35,106 nt of DNA. Source: Sulfuricella sp. Its GTDB lineage: Bacteria; Pseudomonadota; Gammaproteobacteria; Burkholderiales; Sulfuricellaceae. Positions 7,926 through 15,928 of this stretch are shown in pieces (position 1 is the stretch's first letter; the number at the start of each line of letters is the position of its first letter). The DNA lies in NCBI GenBank assembly GCA_018336195.1, contig JAGXQV010000013.1, positions 1 through 35,106 on the forward strand, given 5' to 3'. The notes beneath the pieces were generated by a model that was not told the origin of the DNA, ran no database searches, and was given only the letters and a program-made list of their open reading frames with translations. The translations under genes were made by a program, and so were the position numbers.

Positions 7926-9428
7926 CTACTTGATCGTCAGCGGCGACTCGATAATCGGCCCGACCGCAGAGAGCGACTGGCGATTTATCAGTACGCTGCG
8001 CCACACGTAGCGCCCGGCGGGAAAGCCCTCCAGGCGGATTGGTGGAAAAATGCCGGGGCTGCCGAACAATGTTCCGCTGCTCGCCGCTGCCCCGCCGTAG
8101 GCGCTCCCGGTCACCGCATAGCCAGCCACGGCGGCGCGCTGCCAAGTGCCGTCGGGCTTGAGCGATACTTCTTCGGAAGGCAGGGTGACGGCCACGTAAA
8201 TGTCCACCGGGCCGCCGGTTGGCGGGAGGCGATAGTCGAGGCGCACCATATCGCCGTTGGCATAATCGCGCTTTTCCGGGATCAAATCGGGCAGCAGCGC
8301 CAGCAGGGTCTGGCCGGCAGCGAGGATGCCGAAGTCGTAACCGCCGGGGGCAAGCGGCAGCGCGTTGGCGCGCAGCAGCGCGGCGATCCGGGCGTGATCG
8401 AAACGGCGGTCCAGTTGCAGGATGCCCGCCACGCTCGCCGCCACCATCGGCGTGGCGTAGGAGGTTCCCTGACTGCGGATGCCGAACCCGCCGCCCAGCA
8501 CGGTACTGGTCACGCCGGTCGCGGGGGCGCCCAGCGTGACTTCGCTGCCGAGACAGGAACCGCTCCACAGCGTCCCGTCCAGATTGGTTCCGGCCACGGT
8601 TATCACCCCCGGATAAGTGCCGGGAAATTTCACCGCTCCCCCGCCATTGCCGGCCGCCACCACCACGACCACCCCGGCATCCAGGGCGCGCTGTATCGCT
8701 TCGCCGACGGTCTGGGTTGATTCGCTTACCGACACGCTCAGGTTGATGACGGCAGCACCGTGTGCAACCGCGTAATCCACGCTTTGCGCCAGCGCGGCGG
8801 AATCGAAATCATTGGTCGAGCCGATATTGATCTTGATCGGGAGTATCCGCGTTTCCGGGGCCAGCCCGCAGCCCGCCGTGGCGTTGCCGCACTGGGCGGC
8901 GAGTATGCCGGCGACGAAGGTGCCGTGCCCGAGGACATCCTGCGGCACGGCGTTGCCATCGCCGAAGTTGTAGCCGTCGCTACGCAGGTTGTTCATCAGG
9001 TCGGGGTGGGCGAGATCGACGCCGCTATCCACCACCGCGACGGTCACCCCCTTGCCGGTCGCGACGGCCCATGCCTGCCGGGCGCCGAGGCTATCCAGCC
9101 AGCCCTGGCTGGCATAGCCGGGGTCGTTGGGAACGGCCAGCGTCGGCGGCAGATCTTCGAAATGGCCGTGGTAATTCGGTTCCGCATAGATCACCGCCGG
9201 ATCGGCACGCAGGTGCGCCAAGTGGCGGCGCAAGCGGTTCTCGCGACTGGCCGGGGTATCCGCCAGCGGAACCGCCACGACGTTGTGTCCAATGGCCCGC
9301 CCCGCTGGGGCAGCGGCGTCATGGCGGTATTTCACCAGGATTTCAGTGGGGGCAAGATCGGTTTGCGCGCCGGCTGGAGAGCAAAGCAACAGCCAGGGAA
9401 CAAGGGTGCAGCAAAATAGGCGTTTCAT
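7926..9428 (-). CDS. Secreted subtilisin-like (S8) serine protease
   Basis: 500 residues from an ATG at 9428. This start gives a clean Sec signal peptide (MKRLFCC, hydrophobic core, cleavage after AGA or AGAQ near residue 22); an ATG 51 bp upstream would bury it. A short propeptide-like segment (TEILVKYRHDA) is followed by the S8 catalytic domain with the triad D134 (VVDSGVD), H169 (GHGT) and S323 (GTSYATP), and oxyanion N261 (AAGNGG). Two cysteines at 180 and 187 may pair. A roughly 130-residue beta-rich C-terminal region (from about 370) is of unknown function, perhaps substrate or surface binding. Acts in periplasm or outside. No inhibitor or secretion gene is adjacent. Confidence 0.9.
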   Translation of the reverse strand: MKRLFCCTLVPWLLLCSPAGAQTDLAPTEILVKYRHDAAAPAGRAIGHNVVAVPLADTPASRENRLRRHLAHLRADPAVIYAEPNYHGHFEDLPPTLAVPNDPGYASQGWLDSLGARQAWAVATGKGVTVAVVDSGVDLAHPDLMNNLRSDGYNFGDGNAVPQDVLGHGTFVAGILAAQCGNATAGCGLAPETRILPIKINIGSTNDFDSAALAQSVDYAVAHGAAVINLSVSVSESTQTVGEAIQRALDAGVVVVVAAGNGGGAVKFPGTYPGVITVAGTNLDGTLWSGSCLGSEVTLGAPATGVTSTVLGGGFGIRSQGTSYATPMVAASVAGILQLDRRFDHARIAALLRANALPLAPGGYDFGILAAGQTLLALLPDLIPEKRDYANGDMVRLDYRLPPTGGPVDIYVAVTLPSEEVSLKPDGTWQRAAVAGYAVTGSAYGGAAASSGTLFGSPGIFPPIRLEGFPAGRYVWRSVLINRQSLSAVGPIIESPLTIK

Positions 9429-9518
9429 CGTATTCAGGTACTTGCGGCAATCCTGGCATTGTATGCCATGCTCGGTCATTCGAATTGGGCTAGCATGAGT
9501 CTAAATTAACCTCAGTTG

Positions 9519-9671
9519 CGAACCGCAGAGGCGCTAAGGCGCCAAGATGACGCAAAGGAAAACAGAGGGTTGTAACAATGCCAGGGAAAATTGCGCTCTC
9601 GCCCTTTGGGTTAGCCGGCTCAACATTCCATCTTCCTGATTTCTTTGCGCCTTCGTGCCTTTGCGGTTCAT
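9519..9671. repeat. Dispersed repeat with inverted arms
   Basis: GAACCGCAGAGGCGC... at 9520-9564 and its rough complement TTTCTTTGCGCC...GCCTTTGCGGTTC at 9640-9669 form an imperfect inverted repeat of the widespread 'accgcaaaggcgcaaag' type. It sits between the protease gene and the mscL scrap and accounts for most of this gene-free stretch. Confidence 0.55.
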
Positions 9672-9715
9672 GAATTGCTTTTTTTAAGGATGAGCGTTTT
9701 GAAAGGAGAACAACC

Positions 9716-9829
9716 ATGAGCATGGTTTCGGAATTCAAGGAATTCACCATCCAGGGCAACATGATCGACATGGCGGTGGGCGTGATTGTCGGCGCGGCAC
9801 CGGCTGCGGTGGGCGAGGCCGCGAAGTAG
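9716..9829 (+). pseudogene. mscL: mscL relic (N-terminal fragment)
   Basis: A 37-residue frame with a good ribosome site (AAAGGAGAACAACC) starts [15 protein letters not shown] and continues [13 protein letters not shown]. That is the amphipathic N-terminal helix and start of TM1 of the large-conductance mechanosensitive channel MscL (usually about 135-150 residues). After GAA the expected FGKIV and everything else is missing; the frame ends [13 protein letters not shown]. No further MscL sequence follows in 9830-9954. This is most simply an internal or 3' deletion. It is too short to form a channel, but the translation signals are intact, so a peptide could still be made. Confidence 0.75.
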
Positions 9830-9954
9830 GCGCTTTTGCTGGGGCGGTTTGACATTTATCCGCTAGCGGTCGGTCAATTCAGCCCTGCGATTGGCCTTTC
9901 GCTCGCAAATTGCTACCATCGGGTAACCCCCTGGTTTTTCGGTTCCCCGCCCTG

Positions 9955-11898
9955 ATGGATATCATCTTCTTTGTTTACGGCTTGGCCTTCATCCTGCTGG
10001 GTGTGGTGATTTTCGTCCTGCCGAAAAGGCACAGCGAATACCAGTTGGCCGGCTTCATCGGTTTGCTGGCGGGTTTCGGCTTCGTTCACGGCCTGCTGGA
10101 GTGGGCCGACCTGTGGAAAATCCTCAAGGGCGGCAGCCCTTTCCTGAGCGGGTTGCGGATCACCCTGCTGATCGCCTCCTTCCTGCTGCTCACCGAATTT
10201 TCCCGGCGCCTGCTGCGGGCTTCCCTGAATGCGCAAGGCGCGCCCTACCGGCTGCTCAGTCCGTGGCTCTATGCAGCGCTGCTTCCCCTGCTCGCTGCCG
10301 GCACGCTGCTGGCGGACGACCCGCTGCTCGGCGCCGACATCTGGACGCGCTATCTGTTCGGATTCACCGCTTCCTGCGGGGCGGGGATCGGCTTGCATGT
10401 GTATTTCCGGGAGCGGGTCGCGCCTGTCCTGTCGGCGCGGGAACGACCCTCGACCCGTCGTTATTTTGCGCTGGGCAGCGCGGCCTTCGTCGGCTACGGC
10501 ATCTGCACCGGACTGGTGGTGCCAGCCGCCGCTTTCTTCCCCGCCGACACCTTCAATTACCCGGCCTTCCTGGCTGCAACCGGCGTTCCGGTGCAGGCTT
10601 TTCGCGCCCTGTGCGCGGTACTGGCGGCGCTGGCGGTCAGCAACATCCTGTGCATTTTCCATTTCGAGGGACGCGACAAGCTGGTCGCCGCTCTCGCCAG
10701 GAGCCAAAGCCTGCTCGACGAACTGCAGCACATCAACCATCAGCACGAGTTGATCCTGCAAACAGCGGCGGAAGGGATCATCGGCATCGATCGCCGCGGG
10801 AACGTGGTGTTCGTCAACCGCGCCGCGCTGGCGCTGTTGGGCTATCGGGACATCGGCGAAATGGCGGGCGCCAACCTCCATGCGCTGATCCATCATACCA
10901 ACGAAGCGGGACAGCCCAATTCGGTGGAACAATGCCCGATGCATCTGTCCTTGCGCGACGGGATGGAACGGCGCGCTACCGGAGAAATCTTCTGGCGCCG
11001 CGACGGCACCAGCTTTCCCGTCGAATTCGCCTGCGCGCCCTTGCGCGACGCCGCCGATCCCTTGGGGGCGGTAATCGTTTTCCAGAACATCACGGTGCGC
11101 AAACAGAACGAATCGGCGCTGCTCCGCCTCAACCAGGAACTGGAACACCGGGTGGCGGAAGAAGTGGAAAAGAACCGCGAGAAGGAGCACCACCTGTTCC
11201 AGCAATCGCGCCTCGCATCGATGGGCGAAATGATCGGCTATATCGCCCACCAGTGGCGCCAGCCGCTCAACACCATCGGCCTGGTGCTGGCCAACATCAT
11301 GGATGCCCACCGCTTCGGCGACCTCGACGAAGCCTATCTAAGCGAACAGGTGGCGACCGGCAGCCGTTTGGTGCAGCAAATGTCCACCACCATCGACGAC
11401 TTCCGCAAGTTTTTCCGCCCCAGCGCCACACAAGAACATTTCGACGTCGCCGAAGCCGTGCGGCGCAGCCTCTCACTGGTGGAGGCCAGCTTCCAGAACC
11501 ACGGCTTCGCGGTTGAACTGACGGTCGACACGCAGACCGAAATCCTCGGTTATGCCAATGAATTCCAGCAAGTCGTGGTGAACCTGCTGAACAACGCCCA
11601 GGATATTTTCCTCGAAAGACAAATCGCCAATGGCAAGGTGCGGGTGGCCGTTTCCCGTAACGGCGACGAGTTGCGGGTTGCGGTCAGCGACAACGGCGGC
11701 GGCATTCCCGAAGATATCCGCCACAAGATATTCGATCCCTATTTCACCACCCGCGTCAGCGGCACGGGAATCGGCCTGTACATGGCCAAGATCATCGTCG
11801 AGAAACACATGGGCGGACGAATCGAGGCGCGCAACGGCGCGGAGGGCGCGGAATTCGCGCTGGTCTTCCCGTTATCAGAAAATGCGGCAGGCGCGTAG
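9955..11898 (+). CDS. Membrane sensor histidine kinase with PAS domain
   Basis: 647 residues from ATG 9955; a TTG at 9910 is in frame but adds a non-conserved lead. About seven membrane helices fill residues 1-230. They are followed by a short coiled coil, a PAS domain (about 265-385, ILQTAAEGIIGID through VIVFQNIT), a second coiled coil, and a kinase core. The H-box is IAHQWRQPLN with H432 as the likely phosphorylation site; the N-box is VVNLLNNAQD (about 542) and the G-boxes are DNGGGIP and GTGIGL. HQWRQPLN kinases commonly pair with receiver proteins; none is adjacent, so this is an orphan kinase. Its stop is 6 bp from the convergent cbbR-like stop. The ligand is unknown. Confidence 0.9.
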   Translation: MDIIFFVYGLAFILLGVVIFVLPKRHSEYQLAGFIGLLAGFGFVHGLLEWADLWKILKGGSPFLSGLRITLLIASFLLLTEFSRRLLRASLNAQGAPYRLLSPWLYAALLPLLAAGTLLADDPLLGADIWTRYLFGFTASCGAGIGLHVYFRERVAPVLSARERPSTRRYFALGSAAFVGYGICTGLVVPAAAFFPADTFNYPAFLAATGVPVQAFRALCAVLAALAVSNILCIFHFEGRDKLVAALARSQSLLDELQHINHQHELILQTAAEGIIGIDRRGNVVFVNRAALALLGYRDIGEMAGANLHALIHHTNEAGQPNSVEQCPMHLSLRDGMERRATGEIFWRRDGTSFPVEFACAPLRDAADPLGAVIVFQNITVRKQNESALLRLNQELEHRVAEEVEKNREKEHHLFQQSRLASMGEMIGYIAHQWRQPLNTIGLVLANIMDAHRFGDLDEAYLSEQVATGSRLVQQMSTTIDDFRKFFRPSATQEHFDVAEAVRRSLSLVEASFQNHGFAVELTVDTQTEILGYANEFQQVVVNLLNNAQDIFLERQIANGKVRVAVSRNGDELRVAVSDNGGGIPEDIRHKIFDPYFTTRVSGTGIGLYMAKIIVEKHMGGRIEARNGAEGAEFALVFPLSENAAGA

Positions 11899-11904
11899 CA
11901 TCGG

Positions 11905-12819
11905 TTACAGGCCGCCGCCCGCCAACACTTTCGCCGCCTCGTTCACCAGGAATTCCTTGAACCCCTGCGCCACCGCGGTGAGGCGCTTGCCCTTGCGGTG
12001 CGCGACATACCAGTAGCGCAACAGGGGAAACGATACCACGTCGAGTATCGCCAGGCGGCGGGTTTCCAGTTCCAGGGCGATGGTGTGGCGCGACACCAAC
12101 GCCAGCCCCATACCCGCCTGCACCGCCTGCTTGATCGCCTCGGTGGTGCTCATCTCCATGCCGGTGTGCAAGGTCATCCCGTGTTCGGCGAAAAAGCGCT
12201 CCATCGCGCCGCGCGTGCCGGAACCCGGTTCGCGAACGATGAAGGTCTCGTCGGCGAGCCGCGCCGGATCGATGTTGCGCTCGCCGGCCAGGGGATGGCT
12301 GGGCGAGGCGATCACCACCAGCGGATTTTCCAGGAACGGCGCGGCCTCGATGTCGGCATCCAAAGGGGGTTGCCCCATGATCGCCATGTCCATCTCGTTG
12401 TCGGCAAGCTGGGCGAGGAGCATTTCGCGGTTGGCGACGTTGAGGCTCAGGGTGACGTTTTCGAAACGGCGGCAGAACACCGCCAGCAACTGCGGGGCGA
12501 AGTAGTTGGCGGTGCTCACCACCGAGATGGTCAGCTTGCCGCGTTTCAAGCCCTTCAGTTCGGTGAGCACCGTTTCGGCCTCGGCCAGTTGCTGGGCGAT
12601 GGTGCGGGCGTAGTGGAACATCTCGCGGCCCGCCTCGGTGAGGAATATCTTCTTGCCTAACTGTTCGAACAGCGGCAGTCCGGCGTTTTCTTCGAATTGC
12701 TTGATCTGCATCGACACCGCCGGCTGGGTGAGATGCAATTCCTCGGCGGCGCGCGAAAAGCTCAAGTGGCGGGCGACCGCCTCGAAAACTCGAAGTTGGC
12801 GAAAGGTGACGTGGAGCAT
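11905..12819 (-). CDS. cbbR: LysR-type regulator, CbbR-like
   Basis: 304 residues. The N-terminal winged HTH (RQLRVFEAVARHLSFSRAAEE, then LTQPAVSMQIKQFE, then LPLFEQLGKKIFLTEAG) is very like that of CbbR, the activator of Calvin-cycle (RuBisCO) operons in autotrophic proteobacteria. The effector domain (TISVVSTANYFAPQLL onwards) also has the CbbR look. No cbb genes are in the window, so target and symbol are inferred; other LysR subgroups (for example CysB-like or nitrogen-assimilation ones) are less similar by eye. Convergent with the upstream kinase gene; 62 bp separates its start from the 3' end of algR. Confidence 0.75.
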   Translation of the reverse strand: MLHVTFRQLRVFEAVARHLSFSRAAEELHLTQPAVSMQIKQFEENAGLPLFEQLGKKIFLTEAGREMFHYARTIAQQLAEAETVLTELKGLKRGKLTISVVSTANYFAPQLLAVFCRRFENVTLSLNVANREMLLAQLADNEMDMAIMGQPPLDADIEAAPFLENPLVVIASPSHPLAGERNIDPARLADETFIVREPGSGTRGAMERFFAEHGMTLHTGMEMSTTEAIKQAVQAGMGLALVSRHTIALELETRRLAILDVVSFPLLRYWYVAHRKGKRLTAVAQGFKEFLVNEAAKVLAGGGL

Positions 12820-12881
12820 GGTCTATCAGCAATAAGTGATGGACTGCATCATAACGGCTGGTGAGAGGTTATGAAAGGAAG

Positions 12882-13628
12882 CTATTTCATCTCTTTCACG
12901 AGATGCTGCTGGCGGCGGCTTACCGGGAGCAATTCGGGAATGCCCTGGAGCCTGACCAGCCAGCCGCCGTCGCTGTCCTTCTCGAAACCGGCGATACGGT
13001 CGCGGGCGACCAGGCAACTGCGGTGGATGCGCACGAAGCGTTCGGCAAATTCTTGCTCCAGGCGCGCCAGCGATTCGTCGAGCAGGTATTCGCGTTCGGC
13101 GGTGCGGACCGCCACGTATTTGACGTCGGCGCGCAGGGTGACGACGTCCGCAACGGGGATCAGGGTGATCTTGCCGCGTTCGCTGAAGCTGAAAAAGCGC
13201 CGCTGCTGGACGGTGGCGCGGCGCAGGTCTTCGGGGTGCGGCGGGTGGCCGGCGGGCGCCTTGCGCAGGGCGGCGAGAAGCCGTTCGGGACGCACCGGCT
13301 TGAGCAGGTAGTCGATGGCGTTGATTTCGAAAGCCTGTACCGCGTAGGCGTCGAAGGCGGTGATGAAGATCACGGCGGGCGGGCGGTCGAGCTTGAGCAG
13401 GTGTTCGGCGGTTTCCAGGCCGTCCATGTCGGGCATCCGGATATCGAGCAGGGCGACGTCCACCGGATGCTGTTCGGCGAACGCCAGCGCCTGCCTGCCG
13501 GTGGCGGCTTCGCCGGCCACTTCGAGGGGAAGTTGCAGCGCGCAGTCGGCAAGCAACTCGACGAGGCGGCGGCGCGCCGGTTCCTCGTCGTCGACGATCA
13601 GGATGCGTAGTGGGGAATTAATGTGCAA
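12882..13628 (-). CDS. algR: LytTR response regulator (AlgR type)
   Basis: 248 residues. A TTG start at 13628 is chosen: CCGGAG lies 7 bp upstream, no ATG fits, and the receiver begins at residue 7 (RILIVDDEE). Receiver domain 7-125 with acidic pocket D13/D14, phospho-acceptor D62 (LLDIRMPDMDG) and K in DYLLKPVRP. LytTR DNA-binding domain about 140-245 (SERGKITLIPVADVV, FVRIHRSCLVAR). Its partner is the LytS/AlgZ-type kinase at 14168-15178. In many betaproteobacteria these genes adjoin argH; here a hemerythrin gene on the other strand separates kinase and regulator. Confidence 0.88.
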   Translation of the reverse strand: MHINSPLRILIVDDEEPARRRLVELLADCALQLPLEVAGEAATGRQALAFAEQHPVDVALLDIRMPDMDGLETAEHLLKLDRPPAVIFITAFDAYAVQAFEINAIDYLLKPVRPERLLAALRKAPAGHPPHPEDLRRATVQQRRFFSFSERGKITLIPVADVVTLRADVKYVAVRTAEREYLLDESLARLEQEFAERFVRIHRSCLVARDRIAGFEKDSDGGWLVRLQGIPELLPVSRRQQHLVKEMK

Positions 13629-13751
13629 AGGCTGCTCCGGCGGCGGTTGACGTAACCCCTGAAAATCTAATGGAAATGGGGAATTATTGCTAGTCCGTTA
13701 CAGGCTATCGACTAGAATTAAATTAAACAGCCATGGAACGGGAGGAATGCC

Positions 13752-14171
13752 ATGAACGATCTCACCTGCCCCTCCGTCATCACCTGGACCCCCGAGATGA
13801 GCGTGGGGGTGCCTGAACTCGACGAAGACCACCGCGTCATCGTGTCGTTGATCAATCAGCTTGCCGAGGCCCACAACCTGAACGATATCGTGCTGGTGGA
13901 AACGGTGCTCGACCGTCTTGCCGTCTACGTGGACGAACATTTCCGCCGCGAAGAGGCGTACATGGAATCGGTCGGGTTTCCCGGCCTACAGGCGCACCGC
14001 CATATTCATCATGCACTGACCGCCAAGGTCGAACAAATTCGCCTGGATTTCTTTTTGGGCAAGAGCGATAGCGTCGGCGAAAGCACCCTGAAATTCCTCA
14101 AGGAATGGCTGACCCAGCACATCCTGGTCGAAGACATGGAGTACCACCCCGACCGCCGCGAGGCCGCTTAA
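13752..14171 (+). CDS. Bacteriohemerythrin
   Basis: 139 residues, ATG with GGGAGGAATGCC upstream. Single-domain hemerythrin with all expected diiron ligands: H27 (DEDH), H63 and E67 (HFRREE), H82 and H86 (HRHIHH), H123 and D128 (HILVED). It binds O2 reversibly in the cytoplasm and is used for oxygen supply or sensing in microaerophiles. It is inserted on the opposite strand between algR and algZ, and its 3' end overlaps the algZ stop by 4 bp (convergent). No N- or C-terminal signalling domain is attached. Confidence 0.92.
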   Translation: MNDLTCPSVITWTPEMSVGVPELDEDHRVIVSLINQLAEAHNLNDIVLVETVLDRLAVYVDEHFRREEAYMESVGFPGLQAHRHIHHALTAKVEQIRLDFFLGKSDSVGESTLKFLKEWLTQHILVEDMEYHPDRREAA

Positions 14172-15178
14172 CCTGCTTTTTCCGCCTTGGTATACGGCAC
14201 CACGATGTGCACCTGATAGGTGCTTTCTCCCGCCTTGGTTTGCAACTCCGCTTCCGCGTCGAAATGCAGTTGCAGGCGCTCGCGGATATTTGCCAGCGCC
14301 ATCTTGTTGCCGGCATGGTGGCTGCCTTCCTGGCGATAGGGGTTGGTCAAGGCGATATGCACCGCGTCGCGCTTGCGGTAGATATCGATACGGATTTCTC
14401 CCGGTTCGAAGGAAGGTTCGATGCCGTGATACACCGCGTTTTCCAGCAGCGGTTGCAAGACCAGCGGGGGAACCAGGGCATCGCCGGGCATTTTGTCGAT
14501 ATGCCAAGCGACCTGCAGACGCTCGCCCAAGCGCAGCTTTTCCAAATCCAGGTATTGGCGGCACAGGGCGATTTCGTCGCTGAGCGGGGTGAGTTGGCGA
14601 TTGTCGGCCATTAGCACACGGAACAGGTCGGCCATATCCATCAAGGCCTGCTCGGCGCGCTGCGGCTCGCTGCGAATCAGGGAGAGCACCGCATTGATGC
14701 TGTTGAACAGGAAATGTGGACGAATCCGCGCCTGCAAGGCCTGCAGGCGCGCTTCGCCGAGCGCCGGAGAAAGCGCCCGGTCGCGCAGGTGGAAATAGCC
14801 GAGCAGGGTGGCGGTGACGATCAGGGCAAACAGCCAGCCGCGTTCCTGCGTGGTCGCTTCGAAGTCGAACAACTGGCGCCCGGCCAGCGCCACCAGCGCG
14901 GTGAGTGCTACCTCCACTCCCGCCACCGCCACACACCCGGCGCCATAAGGCAAACGTTTCAGCCAGGGATGCAGCGCGTAGAGGGCCAACAGGCTGGACA
15001 GCAGAATCGGCTGAACCCCCGCCGAAACGTCGATCAACTCGCGCCAGAACACCCCGCCCTTGACCAGTGCCGCGACGATGTTCAGCGCCGCGACCAGCAC
15101 TAGGATGCGCAGCATCACCCCCAGGTTGCGGAAGTTCGGCAGCGCGGGCGGGTAGTTTTGCGGGGAGGCTTGGCTCAT
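14168..15178 (-). CDS. algZ: LytS/AlgZ-type sensor histidine kinase
   Basis: 336 residues. Four predicted membrane helices in the first 130 residues are followed by a His_kinase domain with the family motif LQARIRPHFLFNSIN (H155 the likely phospho-acceptor). A degenerate ATPase domain follows: LENAVYHGIEP as N-box, and NKMALANIRERLQLHF near the end. Kinases of this family lack the classical H-box and act with LytTR regulators, here the AlgR-like protein across the hemerythrin gene. No sensory PAS or GAF domain. Signal unknown; in pseudomonads the pair controls alginate and type IV pili, which need not hold here. Confidence 0.87.
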   Translation of the reverse strand: MSQASPQNYPPALPNFRNLGVMLRILVLVAALNIVAALVKGGVFWRELIDVSAGVQPILLSSLLALYALHPWLKRLPYGAGCVAVAGVEVALTALVALAGRQLFDFEATTQERGWLFALIVTATLLGYFHLRDRALSPALGEARLQALQARIRPHFLFNSINAVLSLIRSEPQRAEQALMDMADLFRVLMADNRQLTPLSDEIALCRQYLDLEKLRLGERLQVAWHIDKMPGDALVPPLVLQPLLENAVYHGIEPSFEPGEIRIDIYRKRDAVHIALTNPYRQEGSHHAGNKMALANIRERLQLHFDAEAELQTKAGESTYQVHIVVPYTKAEKAG

Positions 15179-15203
15179 CTGCGCGAAAATTTTCCCACGG
15201 GTT

Positions 15204-15550
15204 TCATTTGAGGGCGAGGGTCTGGGTCTTCAATCCAGGAACCAGGCCGAGCCGACTGTCGTTGGTCAGCAGCGTGGCCCCCCAACTCAGCGCCGTGGCA
15301 GCGATTACCGCATCGGGCAATTTCAAGCGATTTGCCCGACGTAGCGAGATGGCACCGCGCCGAGTGGCAAGCACTGGACGGAGGTCAGGAAGGTGCGGAT
15401 AACGCCTTCCTCTTCCATGGAAAGGGAAGGATACGACAGCAATTCGATTTCGCTAATGACCGACAGACCATAATGACCAGCTGGGAGGGGGGCGGCGAGC
15501 TTGCCGCCGAGCAGGTAGATGGCGGTATTGGTATCCAGTACGAATTTCAT
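15204..15550 (-). pseudogene. vapC: PIN-domain toxin (VapC type), frameshifted
   Basis: From ATG 15550 (overlapping the antitoxin stop as ATGA) the frame reads MKFVLDTNTAIYLLGG, the PIN-domain start with the first catalytic Asp. It runs to QCLPLGA, then goes out of frame and stops at 15323. The rest lies in another frame: ISLRRANRLKLPDAVIAATA then LLTNDSRLGLVPGL, ending with TGA at 15204. These are the C-terminal PIN motifs with the remaining acidic residues. The joint (about 15345-15360) is also a few residues short of a normal PIN domain, so a small out-of-frame deletion is likelier than a single-base error. The toxin RNase would be inactive. Confidence 0.8.
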
Positions 15551-15777
15551 GACCATTCATCCCGAAGGGCGCGCTGATAGGCCACGCCGTCCAAGGCGGC
15601 AAAAGCCGGCACTGAACCGGAAAGACGCATCAAAGCATCGGCACCAAGGACGGGCTTTTCCATTTCAATATCGACAACCAGCACCAATTCATGCCGGCCT
15701 ATCCCGACCTCCTCGGGAAGCTTGACGGTAACGGTATGATCCGCCGCGACATCGCATTGAATTTTCATGGTCAACAT
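15547..15777 (-). CDS. Antitoxin partner of the PIN toxin
   Basis: 76 residues starting MLTMKIQ at 15777, chosen because AAGGAGAG lies 7 bp upstream; an ATG at 15768 is the alternative. The N-terminal half (HTVTVKLPEEVGIGRHELVLVV) has the short beta-strand pattern of antitoxins found next to VapC toxins; the C-terminal half (AFAALDGVAYQRALRDEWS) would wrap the toxin. The stop overlaps the toxin start, the usual toxin-antitoxin coupling. The antitoxin is intact while the toxin is broken, so the locus is decaying or the antitoxin is kept for another job. Confidence 0.7.
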   Translation of the reverse strand: MLTMKIQCDVAADHTVTVKLPEEVGIGRHELVLVVDIEMEKPVLGADALMRLSGSVPAFAALDGVAYQRALRDEWS

Positions 15778-15864
15778 ATGGCCTCTCCTTCGCTCAATCG
15801 GGGTTTTATTGTATGGCAAATTTCCAAAATCGTTACGGAATACCTTTGAAGAATCACGGCGTTG

Positions 15865-15894
15865 TTGACACCCATCTCCACTCCGCCGGACAAT
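15865..15894 (+). promoter_or_regulatory. Sigma-70 promoter candidate for argH
   Basis: TTGACA at 15865-15870, 18 bp spacer, GACAAT at 15889-15894, about 35 bp ahead of the argH start codon. The -35 is perfect and the -10 matches four of six. No other obvious control site in the gap. Confidence 0.5.
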
Positions 15895-15928
15895 TCCGCT
15901 GGTTTTCATTGGAGAAACACGAATCATC

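Noticed and set aside
6130..8010. Long plus-strand reading frame of about 626 codons
   Set aside because: It lies antisense to the HTH-ferredoxin-reductase gene, whose motifs and ribosome site are clear; the plus-strand protein resembles no family and reflects GC-biased codon use.
7825..8568. N-terminal extension of the reductase fusion into the protease gene
   Set aside because: The frame is open but the extra 248 residues overlap the S8 protease in another frame and are Arg/Gly/Pro-rich; the ATG at 7824 has a strong ribosome site directly before the HTH.
9913..11310. Minus-strand reading frame of about 465 codons
   Set aside because: Antisense to the histidine kinase, whose PAS, H-box and ATPase motifs are plain.
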